A stretch of DNA of 64,000 bases from Ceratobasidium sp. AG-K (GCA_037039685.1 JAWNGF010000001.1:6448001-6512000), one strand, 5' to 3'. Numbered from the stretch's first letter, positions 22,341 to 35,197 are shown. Made by a program: numbers and translations. The notes: a model not told the origin generated them from the sequence alone.

Positions 22341-25300
22341 TCACCGCGTATTGAATTCTTAGACGTTTTCACTGTCTTGGACTTGTTCAATGTCCCGTCC
22401 GATCAGTTGGTATTGTTTCTGTAAATTCTGATTGTTCCGACGATTTCACCCTGGATCGTAAAAGTGGTGTAACTTTGCGGGATTCGGGAACGCCGGCATC
22501 ACTCACCCGCTTGAGTTCTCGTCCTCGCCTCAAAATCATAACGTTTACTTCCTCCATCTCGCAGTACACGTGCGTGATACTCGTGGGCAGCTTTCTTTGT
22601 TTTCTTTACAACCCTATTACGGTCCTTGATGTGGTACGAGCTCGTCTTATCGTGTCCATAGAAGGCAGGTAAATTGGAGGGATGATCTATGCGCGACAAA
22701 CCGTTGCAAATTTTCAGCGAACCAGCCAAATGGTAGACAACTTACATGCACGTTAGTCTCCATCCTATCGCAATATGGCGTTCCGTGAGCGTCCAACGAG
22801 CATTTGGATTCTTTCGCGTGAACGGTGTATTCTATCTACGGAGAAGCCATATTTAGGTTACGTAATCATGCAAATTCCAGCTCCATACCGTCTTTGTAGG
22901 CTCGCGATTATCCATAGATGAACTAAACCTCGGCCAGGATTGCATCTTGCAGCATATCGACGATTGATGCTGCAATGCGTCATAAGTCAGTTCAGGGGCA
23001 CCAATGTGCGCGTGGACAACGAACCATTCGGGTCGGAGCTCGGGGAACACGCGAATGCTTGCACGAGTAAGGCCTTGTCTAAACAAATGAGCGCTTGACC
23101 AACAGCCGCTCTTTTGTATCCAGGTCAGGCTAGCAACCTGTCACGGTCAAGTGGGATTAGAATTGACGGATTTTCCAGTCCATAAGTGCCCATTCTTTTG
23201 TTGAATCTTGCAAGCGGCGATTTGCGCCACACTTTGGGTTCAAGCACGTCAGCCATGAACGTATCGGCCGGTCCTACGCAATGCTAAGGAGTCATCACAT
23301 CCTGATCCTGGAAGCATCGTTTATCGCTTACACGTTGATGTAGTACTGTATGTACGTTGCTTTTTGCTGCAACTTTATCTTCAGAAGATTGAGGGTCCGA
23401 CCAGGCATTATGGCTTGTAGCCTCCCACCAATAGAATCTCCTCGTCGGAGATTTGGACGTTCACAACATCCGAAGCTCGACATCATAGGGACCGGCCCGG
23501 CTTTTGCCTCGGCACCGCTCCAGGAGGCGCTAGTCCGCCGCGGTGTTTTGAATCCTGGCGCGGCTTAGTTTCAATCATTCGCGAAGGCGGCGAGCGATTG
23601 ATGCCTTCGGCGGCCTAGATTTGTGAACTGTAATCGTACTTGGTATAAAATTGATAAATAGTCAGGGCACATGACAATACTTGTTCGGGAAGTAGCTTCG
23701 ACAATCGCAAAGCTCTTCAAGGTCTGATTTGTGTCACATGATTGCGTTCTCGCAATGGACTGATCACAATTTTACGATATATTGCAGCATATTACTGCAC
23801 ACTCACTGGAAAGTCTGTGTCCACTTCTCCGTCTCCTCCCACATCCTCAGATTCCAGCCAGCAGCACTGAGCTCGCATCACGCTCTGCTGGACTTACGGT
23901 TTTGCAAGCCTTCGTCTTAACCTTGGTCCTGCTCGCTACTCCATTACGCCCACAAAACCGAACCATCAGCTCCTCTGCCACTGCGTTCTTCCGAACCGTG
24001 AATCGAGCGAAATGGCTTCTCGTAGTACGGCCACGCGGGGTCTTGTCTACCACTTGACCTTGTGTTTGCATGTGGGAACCACAAGCGGAAAGAATAGCTC
24101 CTGCTCGGCCCTGCCTGAAATTGCACCATACAGCTCGGAAAAAGCGGATTGATTGAGAGCGGTTGATCGGCCGCGAGCGCTCTGTTAAGGGCTGACTTGG
24201 AGCTCATGGCACGAGATGGAAGACTGTCGGTGTGAACACCTCGGTGGCTCTTCTGGGCGAGAGGCGCGCGAAAACCGGCAGCCACTGAGTAGGTCTGATG
24301 ATCGCGTGCCAGACGCGCGATGGGGTAGGTGGAGCAGGCGTGATGAATGGCTTGAGAGCGGTCGGGGCATAGGAATGCGACGCTCTGAGGGGTATGTCGA
24401 GCGGAAGCAGATTGGTTTTTCCAGTCAGTAGCTCGGTGACTGGATGATGGCGACTACGATTACGAGGTAGCAGTGGCGACGGGCAAAGGACTGAGAAGTG
24501 GTGTGTGAGTGAGTAGTCGAGTTTCCTGATAGGAAACGACTTTTCATCGGAGCTACCAGAAGGGGCTTGACCCAGATGGTATTAAACGTATAACAGCAAA
24601 TTAGAACGCAGTAATGCAACATAAACGCAGCATACTCACGTGTTGTAAAGGAGCGAAAACTCATCAGATGCCACTTTCTGCCATTCAGCTATCCATGTCG
24701 TCGGCTCGTCAGCGTCAGCACCATTCGGCCCTATCAGCGTCCTCGTCGGTCTCATCATGTCCGAGTCTTCGGCGATGGTCTTTCTTCGCCATCGATTGTC
24801 CCAGATGCATCCTTTCCCGCGACGTTAGCGAAATCAATCGGTACGGTGAGGGACCATCGTGTCCGCACTTTTCGTCGCGCAGAGAGAAGTGTTTCTCGAA
24901 GCCTGCAAGGGGGATGCGGCCTCGGGATTTGCTGCTAGGGCCGTTGGACGGCGAAGGAGCGAACCGCGCCCCTACATTCGCAGCCGTTTCTCGTTCCTCC
25001 ATCTCTGCGGCCACGTTCGGAATATAGGCAGTGCTTCGGCAGGAGCAGGCGGCGGGCTTGGCTGTGGACTGAGAAATTGCGGGGATCCAGATGGCAAGAC
25101 GACTCGAGCCTGAGAGGTGGCCGTCGGTCGGTACTACGTTGCTGGCAGCAGCGTCGGGGGGGCGAGGATAGAGGAGCTGCATGATATGTTGAGCCTCTGA
25201 GCCCCGTCTCGGCAAGCGTGTCATATCCTTTCCAGAGGCCCGATCGCGCAACTCGGCGCGCATCTCCCAGTATCTGAGAACCCAGCCGCAAACTGAGGAT

Positions 25301-25885
25301 TGGCGCTCCCAGGACTAGATTGGGGGCCTGAGTTGAGCGAAAGGCGAGATTGATTTTTCTCCCAGTACTGTGACTAGAGCGTACAGATGAGCCACGAGGC
25401 CTGAGCACTTGCCAGAGAGTCGACGGCCGAACACGAATTCTCGCCATGCCACTTCGCGATGGCCCCAAGATGTGTCCGTGTACTTGAGCTTTGCACAGTG
25501 ATAAATCCAGCCTCAGGTTGCAAAGTGTGCATCCTCGTTCACTCCGCATTCGCCCACTCAGAACCCAATCCATCTCGAGAGGGAGGGACAGGAGGCGCGA
25601 GCTGTGATTCCGCCAGGTTAGGGGGCTCTCGGGCTGGTTAACCGTTAAGTTGAGGCCATGCGTTTTTCCAAAGTGGGTGTCTGCGAATCCAGCGGCGCGT
25701 ATGTATGGATTGGCGCTCAGAGACTGGGCTTAAAAAAGAAACAACACGAATTCCATACGGATCTTCAAACGTGACGGAGGTAATTCCAACGGAGAGCATG
25801 CGCGATTACTGCCGCAAGAGTAAGCCTATTTTCATGATAGTATTTAATGTTTCTCTTACTCTGCGATCTTTAGAAGAGGACCATC
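22341..25885 (-). pseudogene. Inverted, frame-broken copy of SIN1
   Basis: Collinear with 10,945-14,401 on the other strand. The stop-codon region (22,341), PH-domain pieces (DGGSKRYDFEA), CRIM pieces and the serine-rich part are recognisable but scattered over frames by one-base indels. The microexon region with the start codon (about 25,885) contains several extra bases. Confidence 0.88.
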
Positions 25886-26174
25886 GAGCACGCAAACTTG
25901 CTGCCTAAAAGTACAAAATCAATCAAGTCTTCGTTGCTTTACAGTTGGGTGTTGTCCTGATCGGATTGAATAGACTAATCTTATCTAGAAGCAGCGGACT
26001 TGGCATTACTGCTAATTATTAACGTGCGCCTCGGATTTCCCACAGTGCGCTTCGCCGTTTGCAGCATTACCGGTTAACAACCAGCTTTGATCTCGACCAC
26101 CTACACCCCTCACAGTACCACGCCTTTCTCATTTGGACTTTAATACTGCTTCGCTCAAGAAACTCACTATTGAC

Positions 26175-27433
26175 CTGTCCAATAACTGATCAACTCATCC
26201 ATGCCGCCGCAGCTGGTCTGCAGTGGTGTTTTAGCGGATGACACTCACTTAGTGTGTATACATAACCCATAGTCTGACAAGCTTTGAATTAATCGTTACT
26301 TAAAACCTCGTAGCCCATCATCTTCTGCTCCAACCTTCGGAGCGCAGTTGAAATCAAAAAGGACTGGACAGTGCCGTGTCCAATGGCGGATAGTTCGGCC
26401 AATCGCGGACACTCATAAACCAATTGAAAGTCTACTATCAAGCCGTAATGACGTCATTCAATCTGAAGGACTTCGTGGCTTGTATAGTGGATTACACTCC
26501 TCGGCTACTTGAGACGCCCGTTAACGAATGGTTTTGAATATGACTCTGCTTGTTGCGAGTTGCTCATATCTACTCAACAGCAGTCTATTACTTCTTCTCA
26601 TGAGAAGTCAGAGATTGCATTGTTGAAATGCTCTCACGAAAGGCAACGCACTCTCAACGTTAGATCTAAGCTTGCTGGGCTGCTCGCTGGCCTCGGCATT
26701 TTTACGATGTTACATCCAACCATCTGGTTGATTCAGACGACCCAAGCGTACGCACTTGCCCATCGACATCCACTCGTACCAGGCGCCAGAACACAGGCGG
26801 CGAAGACGAAACTAGGATTCCTTCGCCATATACGTTACATTCTTCGTACTGATGGGCCTGCTGCATTTTGGCGAGGAATCGGCCCCCTGCCCTTGGTGCT
26901 TGTGGTCAAACCCATCCTACAGTATACAGTATTTCGAGCAATCAAGGAACGCGTTAGTGGCTCGGCGTACGGCAAAAGCTCCGTGGAGTTCGCTCCAAGG
27001 GTGTGGCTGCTCTCCCGGGCCTTGATTACTTCTTTGCTAGGTGCCTTGTCAAACTTGGTAGGCCGCTATTCGCCCAGCGCGTTCGACTAGCTCTAACCAG
27101 TGATTAGTTCAACGACGCTTTAACTTTATCCCATAAATCGTTTATAAAGTCACGTTGCAGTCGTGGGCATGCAATAGTCGGGGAGTATAATCGGATGGGA
27201 TGGATTTGACAAAGACATGCAACGCGAGGGATGGCTGGGCTTGTATCGAGGAATTGGGAGCAAGCTGGCGCAGAGCGTGTTACCGCTGCCATACTGTTTT
27301 GCGGGCAAAGGAGATCTACGATCTGGACTAAATCTGTAGTGGATGGATAATCCATTTACAATGTTACTCGGGTCTGAACGCGTTGCATTTCGTAGGCGTT
27401 GACCCGCTGGCGTCGCAAACTGCAGTGCAATAA
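26175..27433 (+). pseudogene. Inverted, frame-broken copy of the peroxisomal carrier
   Basis: Collinear with 9,401-10,644. The start codon is CTG here in place of ATG. The longest surviving open stretch (26,509-27,090) still shows WLIQTTQA and DGPAAFWRGIGPLPLVLVV, but sequences before and after are shifted in frame and a long tract near 26,700 reads differently from the left arm. Confidence 0.85.
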
Positions 27434-27564
27434 GTTGATGCTGTTTAAAGCGTTGTCTAAATGCACCATGATATCACACAAGTAGTGGCAATAAAGGTCG
27501 TCAAATAACAAGTACAAATGTAAACCTAGTTGCTGTCATACCGCAGACACAAGCCCTCCTCTGC

Positions 27565-28627
27565 TTATCGGCCCTTTGTCTTCTGCCAGAATGGCCTCGT
27601 TTAGCTTCGTCCAAGGGAACAAGCTCCTATTTATCCACGAGATCAAACTATCCAAGAGAGTTGTCAGACACCAGATTAGATAATAAACTCGATCTAACCT
27701 CGTTGAAGAACAAGAAAAAGTGGCGGTAGCTAGAGTTGTACGTGTGCTGGGATTGGGTCGTAAGCGTTCTTTTTCAAACGTTTGAAGGAGGTCACAAACC
27801 TTCGATACCTAGTGGCAGATATTTGCTCGAAGCTGATGCGCTATTACTGATGGCATAGACCTCGGAACAGCGCCTCACAATGGGTTCTTGGACAGTGGCT
27901 TGGACGTTTCGAAGGAAATGGAACCGCCTAGATAATCCACGTTATGCTGTAATTTTCCTACTATATACCTATATGTACCTATCTTGTTCGGAAACCTTTT
28001 CACATCAAGCAAACTTGAAACCCATTCATGAGGCGCGTCGACATAATCGGGCGCCGACGAGCTTGGTCGGGCGTTTGTATGTTACCCCCATCTTCCACAG
28101 TTACTCGATTATTGGGCCCAGCAGACCATAATAAGGGACACATGTTGAGGTGTCAGTCCTAAGCCAGAGCATTTTAGGGTAATCTTGTGATTGGGGTGTA
28201 CTTAATTCGTCATCAGTCCGTAACAGCATGTTATTCAGATGATTAAAGAAATCAACGGCTAGTTGAGTTAGTCGACTATGCGTCCAAATATCCTTTATGT
28301 TACTATTGAACCCGCTAGCAACCTCGTTCAAATCTTTTCCGTCTGGCAATACAACCGCCAGTCGTGAGGTTACCAGAACCCCTCGTTCCAAGTTATGCGG
28401 TCAGAAATACGCCAGGCGAACCATCAGCACTATAAGGACATACTAAGCGTTTTTCGGCCCATACTTCCCGTAGCTGGTATTGCTCTGAGGTTCTGGAACG
28501 TCTTTCGTAGGTTTTAAAGGTGCGGGTTTTGGCACTTAGTGAAACAAGTGTGAATTTAAATCGCTGAGATGAAAATTTTCGTGACGGTGGAAACTTGAGC
28601 CGAACCAATGGAGAATGGCTGTTGAGC
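27565..28627 (-). pseudogene. Inverted, frame-broken copy of MOB1
   Basis: Collinear with 8,239-9,269. Pieces such as LAVVLPDGKDLNEV and DFFNHLNNMLLRT survive with inserted bases. The start-codon region near 28,627 is changed so that no ATG aligns with the left-arm start. The TAA stop is kept at 27,565-27,567. Confidence 0.87.
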
Positions 28628-28876
28628 ACTTTCGAGCTGAGTGGGATAACGTGGTCGTGCACGCGAGGACTGCGGAACGAATTGAACGCCCCTAATGCAT
28701 CACGTGATGCTAAGTCAAAAAGAGGCTGCTTTTCAAATCTCGCTCGCCAAACAGTTGAAACGGAAAGCACAAAGCGAAACGAGTGACAAAATTATATGCG
28801 ATGGTAAGGCCAATTCGGATTATTTATAAGCCTATTTCATGATGAGTCATCATATAATACATGGAATCGAGGGTAT

Positions 28877-30579
28877 TTATGAAGATCCATGCGGACCGCA
28901 TCCAGATCCCAACTATGATTGGATCTCATTTACGATAGGTCTAATCTGGATGTCGGAGCAAACAGATTGCACCTTGCCTCTTGGCCTCTCCGCACTGCAA
29001 TGCTTTGTGGATTTTGATGACTGATACTAGCAATACCTACAGAACGAGCGACTGCGATAACGACTCTTTGCAATTTCATTAGGATCAGATAAGGAAAGCT
29101 CTCACATATATGTAGATAGCTAGGCGGAAAAGGATGCGGTACGCAATTGTACGATCTCGTCAGGTCTTCGGGTAGATGGATAAGCCTTTATGTATCACTC
29201 AGTATTGGATGAGGTATCGTCAAGCAGCGCGGTTATGGATGAACAGGATACACGCCAACCATCCGAGTGGAATTTCGAAATCTTGAGCGTGTAAAAAGCA
29301 ATGTTAGCGATATGTTATTTTACGCGCGTTTAGTGAGATTGACGGTTCGTCTGGTATGGATAAAGCTGGAGTGGATTTGAACTGCGAGCAGAGCCAACGC
29401 AGAAGATTCCAGTGCACCAGGCTGCGTGGTGGCTTGGGGAGCCAATGGAGCGTTCCGAGATTGGAAGTCGAAACCGGTAAAAAATGGACCATTTCAGGAA
29501 GTAGATCAGTGAATGTGTGAGACAAAGTAGGAAGACTTGCAATGCTGGACTAGCTTTCAAAGATATTGACGAGCTCCGTTCAGGTATCGGTATTTCAATC
29601 CACCCGCAATGTAAGCTGAAGTTTACAAAGCCCTTGATTGCAACGCTCCTCAGCAGGAACCTAGCCAGAAAGCCGTAAAATCTTGATAGGAAGCAATACT
29701 CTCATAATGGGCCCGGGTATAGCCTTAACAATAGGCCACCCGGTGGTCCCATGTGCTTAGTTCCAGTCCAAGAGAACACTGATCAAATTAGGTGCTTGCC
29801 AGCCAAATTTCTCGATGGTTATATGAGCATATTTTCCTGCGAGGTGCGAGAAAAACATCCTTGAGAATCATCGATAAAAGTACAGCAGAATCGTTAGGCG
29901 TTTCCAGGCTGCTGACTCATGTAGCTGACCCTGATACGCTCCGAGTGAATCACCATATCTTCGAGGTGGAGGAACTGCGTCAAAGGGAGTAGTACCGATC
30001 ACGAACCGCCGACGGGGTCAACTGGTTGATATTGATAATTATGAAGTCAAGCAAAGACTGGCGCCGCGCGAATGATACAAGTTTCTCGCACGGAGAGAAA
30101 CCCTTTGCAGATCCGCACAGCACGGAACAAGGCAATATGAGACAAAATTGGGTGTGTTGGTTGATCACAAAATGGCCGCAGCGAGTACGACTTGCAACAA
30201 CGGTCAGAGTTTGTTGACGCGTGCTTCGTAGCCTTATGCTGTTTGCAAAGGTTACAAGATCGTCGTGAGAAGTGATTGAAAAACTACGACCAAGAGCTCG
30301 GATGCAGAGTCCCTGTTGCTATGGGGTGTGGCGTAGAAGCCACAGTTTCTGGTAGGTTAAAGCGCTTCTTTTGCTTGTTGGATCACTGTCTGGTAAGAGC
30401 CTTGCTTGTTGTATTTCGTCGCTGATTACAGCCGAGTGACTCTTTGTAACAACCTAGCTGATGATGTTACCCCGGATATAGCACTTGGACGGCAGCCACA
30501 CGCGGGCTTAGTATTAACGACTACAGCGCGACTTGTAGTCTGCAGAACTTGCGCTTGAGTTCTTCATAATGCTGGTCAT
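28877..30579 (-). pseudogene. Inverted, frame-broken copy of the F-box gene
   Basis: Collinear with 6,302-7,984. The ATG (30,577-30,579) and stop (28,877-28,879) are preserved, but a one-base deletion five codons in and many later indels destroy the frame. The intact copy is a single 560-codon frame, so the damage is easy to see here without any splicing uncertainty. Confidence 0.88.
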
Positions 30580-30817
30580 AATAGGCGAGTATATGCGCAG
30601 AGGTGAGCGCCAGTTCGAGGAGGTCAACCGGGGATCTAACGTGGTGTCCATTTAAAAATGCCTAGGGACACATCAACCATGCATGATACATTTGTTAAGC
30701 TTCGGAATAGGGGCAATAATACTCTATATAACATGCGATTATATAAGATTACCGAGTGATCTATAGCTAAACTAGAAGTCACACTCGGCGTGACTGGGCG
30801 CTTTGCCTTGGCTGGGA

Positions 30818-32103
30818 TCTTGAGGTTGGGGGAAGAGAGTTACGGGAGCTCCCGTTATACGTTTGCACTGTCCCAATTTGTGAGCGGTTTGTCTAGCTGT
30901 ACATCCATGGTGCGATCCACTGACTCGCAGGCGTGCTCTCAGAAACCGGCGACGAGGTCACGTGACACAGACATATGTGCACCTTTTACTCTTCGCTCCG
31001 CCCGGCGAACATTTCTCAGAGCGTCTTTCTGAGAACATTGGATCACTGAGGCATCCCTCAAAGATACCTACATCCAAATTCAGGCAGAACGCACATGCTG
31101 AGATATTCATGGTTTTTTTTGACTGGAAAGTGACTACAGTGTCACGGGGTTTGTTTACAGACCACACACTCCAGCCTTTTGAAGTGTTCAACGATGTTGT
31201 TGCCTCTCATTTAGTTTCAGCTCTCATTCCTTACGCAACATCCCTCAGTCGGTTTTATTCCTGATCGCTAGTTTGTTATGCATGTCTTCAGTACCACTGT
31301 CGAAATTCGTTCCCACCAGGTTAAATATTCGTTCTAAGGAGGTACTAACGTGTGGGCTCGACTATATAATCCTCATCAACTGCTTTTGTGCCTGTCTGGA
31401 GCTTCTAATGCATACACTCACCGTTTTAAAGAGTTAGGTTAATACCTTGAATCTCAAGTAGCTCCTCAGTGGGAACCGCTTGTCCACTCTACGCCTAGAT
31501 CCGGGATCTCCCCGTAACGATTACCTACGGCACACAGATCTCCGTATTGAGGACAGCATGGGTCAACGCAAAGATATCCTTGCGCCACGCGGCGCCACGG
31601 CGGCGGAGCACTCTATCACTGGAATGATTTAATGTAAGTTCTACCGGTATATTCTCGTTTTGAAATAAATGTTACCTGTATGTACAAAGCCTTACTCTTT
31701 GCAAACTATAATCTTAGAATGCAAACTTGGGCCATTGAGGAATTTTCGATCCAGATTCAGGACGCAGTACTTCTTCACTGCACTAAAGTCCTGGCTACGG
31801 AATAAGATAACTAGGCAGCTTGTGAGTTAAAATGTGGCTCGTGAGGCTACCCTCACTGACTGTAAACACTTTCTACCATTTTTTGACCAGCGCTGATATT
31901 CCATCCTTCGACACCGTACCATACCTTTGGCGTCAAATTGGCTCTTTATCATCTGGCCCAATAAACGATCTTTAACCCCCGCCTATCGTCTTTCGCCATC
32001 GCACGCATGGGTAATAGACCTTTATATTGCTTAACGCGGAAGTAGCAGTTCAGAGTAGTATCTAAGCTTACCTTTTCAAATTAAGTTTGATAGGTGGAGG
32101 ATT
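30818..32103 (-). pseudogene. REV3: Inverted, 5'-truncated, frame-broken copy of REV3
   Basis: Covers the REV3 3' part from about residue region [11 protein letters not shown] to the C-terminus. The TAG stop of the left arm is replaced (the triplet reads TCC). The cysteine clusters are still partly readable. The copy ends inside a REV3 exon at 32,098-32,103, where a different gene begins. Confidence 0.87.
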
Positions 32104-33630
32104 CAGGAGCGCTCACGAATCGATCAATTGACATATCCTATCCAAAGTAAGTTTTACTCTTTGCTCTCGTTCTATTGGGCTAGTTGCTTCAGGAAGTAGC
32201 GACTCCGTGCCGTCCTGCTCCATCGTTGACTTCAGCTGTTTCGAAATAATTGCCACTGCATGCTTACAGGTAGAACGTTGGGGTCTGGTATGGTCCCATC
32301 AGCACGATAACCGATACGAGCAGGCAAACCCAATGGGACGGCGAGCCTGAAGAAATGAGCGGAGCTATCCATAGATCGACCCAACGGCCTTGCATGTGGT
32401 AGAACCCTGTTAATATAGCCGAGGCTGAACTCGCAACACGGAGAGTCAGGCGGACGATTGTGAGACGAGTAAAAGAAACCGCCTAACCTTGCGCACACTC
32501 CAGCATATTGAAGCCCATGTTTAGAGACTCTTCTAGAGTCTCATTTGCCAATCTTGCATGATACTCAGAAAATGATTCTTCTCGTCTGTATTTACCAAGT
32601 CTCCGTTCGCCAAATATGAAGTCGTTGCCAAGGTTCTTCAAGTCCGGCCCAGGGGGTGGTTCAACGAGATAAGAGAAGACGCCAGCATAGGCACATATTG
32701 CGTGAAGCAATGAAACATGCGGGAAATTGGTTGTTTTAGGCGAGAGTGTGAGTGCGATCATAAAGCTAGGTCGATGAAGTAGATAACGGCCATGCGGGTG
32801 GCAGTTGAAGAATACGTCGACTAGGTGATGCAGAAGCTCAGGTCGCGGTAAAAGAGGTGGCCAATTGGAAGCCAATAGCTGTTGGGTGGTATCCACCGAG
32901 GCCGTTTCTCGTGAGTGCGTGCTTGGGGTGCTAGCTTGCCCCTGTGACGGGTTCGGTGAAATCTCAAAATGATTCCCTAGGCTGAACAGGTCGCTCTCTG
33001 AGATAACAATAGTGGGATGATTCGGAAGGGTCAGCTCCGATGGTGGTTTCGTGGTTGATGAACTTGTGGTGGCATTACCGACTGGCCTTGTATCAGTATT
33101 CTGTGCCAGTTGCTGCTTCAAGAGGTCCTCGAGCTCGCCTGGTGTAGGGTCAGACTCGGCACGAATAATTACGTGGGTGATATCTCACCAATTCTGTCCT
33201 CCAGCGCCTTGTATTTGGTACGGGGTTTGACCACCGGGGTGCCATCTGAAGCGAGGTCGTCATACGTACACTCTGGTTCTGTGCTCAATAGCGCAGGGTT
33301 ACTAGCAGCTGCGAATCTATGAGACCTCACGCAGGTGGAGCAAGGTTTTTGAGCGTCGCTGAGATAGGATCAGGACGTTGCTGGAGCTCTGGAAATGGAT
33401 ATTGACCAACCATCTCTGACCATAAGAGTTAGTGCAGGGTTCAGCGAAATGCATGTGTAGTCTTACCAGTTTGCGCCTTCGGCATTGATGACACGCCTGA
33501 GAGGATCCAAAGTCTCAAGGATGCCCAAAGAAATCATCGAGTATAAAACCTACCTGGTTGCGCTTCAGCAGCAGGGGCGTTTGGGAGCTGGGCCTGCTGT
33601 GGATCCCGTTTGAGATTGAGCACGAGGCAT
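32098..33630 (-). pseudogene. Zn2Cys6 fungal transcription factor, truncated at its 3' side
   Basis: The start at 33,630 (MPRAQSQTGSTAGPA) leads into a zinc cluster split over three exons: ACHQCRRRKL, then R-C-D-A-Q-K-P-C-S-T-C-V-R-S-H, followed by ECTYDD and a linker helix ALEDRIGELEDLLKQQL. The fungal-specific transcription factor domain starts with PELLHHLVDVFFNCHPHGRY and LLHAICAYAGVFS (32,483-33,121), and continues to PLGLPARIGY. The gene is cut at 32,103, where the REV3 copy joins, so the C-terminal half or more is missing. One C appears to be missing in the C-run at 33,574-33,577 and further indels occur at 32,104-32,230. The target genes are unknown. Confidence 0.75.
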
Positions 33631-34015
33631 AGCTCGATTTATGAACTTAGAGCAGGCAAATAATCAAGTCCACTTCCCAGATTCGAGTAGAGAGAATGTT
33701 TAGAAAGTTTGGAGAAGCTGCCTTTAAGTTCTGCACAGATCATGGCGCCTGGCGTGTCGCGGATCGGTAATTTGCAATCGGCCTCGGACTACACAGCTTT
33801 CCTGCGGTGCGCTGTTTCCTGGCGCAGTCGATGGCAGCCAACTATGGTCAAACCTTGCAATGGGTAGTGGCAGATCTAATATCAATGCCTAAATTCCGTG
33901 CCATACGAAATGAGTAAAGCACAAGTCCAATTATGAATAACGATGAACATGGTATTACACTATAGTACTCAATAATCAAAGCAAACAGCTATCAGCACAT
34001 CTGTTGAAGCAAACT
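33631..34015. other. Intergenic region, nothing recognised
   Basis: 385 bp between the transcription-factor start and the ARL1 stop. It must contain the promoter of the former and the 3' UTR of the latter; no repeat, RNA gene or clear motif seen. Confidence 0.5.
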
Positions 34016-34981
34016 CTACTTATTCTGTATGGTTGCTACCAGCCTGGATTGCGCGTTAGCACAGCTATGCGTATATCTCTAAGCTACTTACCAGTCTAGC
34101 CCCTCCTCCAGTCCCTCCCCCTTTGTAGCACAGCTACCTCGGACACTCCATTCTCGCCCCTTCTCAGCACCAGCTAACCCAAGACGGTCAGACACTTCTC
34201 CTGGCGGCAAGGCACCCGGGACGTCCTTTAATCGGGTGATGGTTTTCAGTCGAGAGTCACCTCCCTCACCAGATTCTAGTACGTACCTGTTTGTTAGAAA
34301 AGACCAAAACCGGGACACCCTTGAGTTCCTCCTCCGCTAGCATTGTAAGCAATTCCGCTCTTGACGTTTGCAACCTGTCGTGGTCTGAGGCGTCGATCAC
34401 GTAAATAATTGCGTGCGTATTCGCATAGTAGCACCGCCAGTATGGTCTATTGATCATTCGTGATTAGACTAGGATATGAATGTAATCCTCGCCGGACTTA
34501 CCGTATGCTAGACTGCCCTAAATACAGAATAATGACTTTGTGAGCGGATGCAGGGTTGCATGAGTAAGCAGTGCTACTGACCTCCCAGATCCCAGACTTG
34601 GAACTTTATATTCTTGTACGTTACGCTTTCAACATTGAAGCCAATGGCTAGCCATGTCATCAGTCGTTGAATATGATGTTTGGATGGTATAAACTTACTA
34701 GGAATGGTTGATACGACTTCTCCAATCTAGGACATAGTTTAGCACGGCCGGTTGATGCTGTGGCGCCCTTGGGCCAAAAAACCTACCTGGAGGCGATACA
34801 AGATGGTCGTTTTTCCAGCACTGTCGAGACTGAGAAAGTGACACGTATTGATTAGCTTTCGGTCGCCAGCCGCCTTTTAGTAATACCCGCACCCAACCAT
34901 AAGAATCCGTACATCCTTTTCCTTGCCCCACGAAGCAAGAGAAGAGAGCGAGCTGAAGATAGAGGAGATCGTGACGCCCAT
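34016..34981 (-). CDS. ARL1: ARF-like small GTPase ARL1
   Basis: Myristoylated Golgi GTPase that recruits GRIP-domain golgins. The start at 34,981 gives MGVTISSIF with Gly2 for N-myristoylation. The P-loop GLDSAGKTT is assembled across an intron; the WDLGGQ and [19 protein letters not shown] segments and the guanine-specificity motif NKQ(D) are present. The last exons read [15 protein letters not shown] and [10 protein letters not shown], ending at 34,016. At least six short introns. ARL1 is preferred over ARF because of the [16 protein letters not shown] and RPYWRCYY stretches. It is divergent from the SART3-like gene with 216 bp between starts. Confidence 0.9.
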
Positions 34982-35197
34982 AGCAAGTTGTATACAAGAT
35001 GCTGAGTATTACAAGCAAGGTAAGGAGAGTGTGTGGTGTAGGAAGGAAGCAAGTTGGCGAATCGCTAAGCCATGGGCCAAGAGGCGCGCTCGCTTTCACG
35101 CTTACGAGAGTCCCTGATCCGAGGAATTTGCAACAGGTCCCAACCACACTGGGACGCGACGCTTACTGCCAACGACAAGTCGGCTCTAGGCGCTAGT

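Larger units (their letters stand above)
18366..32103 (-). repeat. right arm of the inverted repeat, error-rich copy
   Basis: Reverse complement of 4,806-18,328, collinear over the whole length and about 215 nt longer. In compared stretches about 7-10% of positions differ, mostly one-base insertions and deletions with scattered substitutions, and introns are no more changed than exons. All reading frames are broken and three of the four start codons I compared in detail are changed or immediately followed by a frameshift. Confidence 0.95.

Noticed and set aside
26509..27090. A functional second carrier gene on the plus strand
   Set aside because: It is the longest open stretch in the right arm, but the aligned start codon is CTG and the flanking carrier repeats are shifted out of frame.
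18366..32103. Repeat-induced point mutation (RIP) as the reason for the damaged right arm
   Set aside because: RIP gives C:G to T:A changes without indels. Here most differences are one-base insertions or deletions, and substitutions include transversions.
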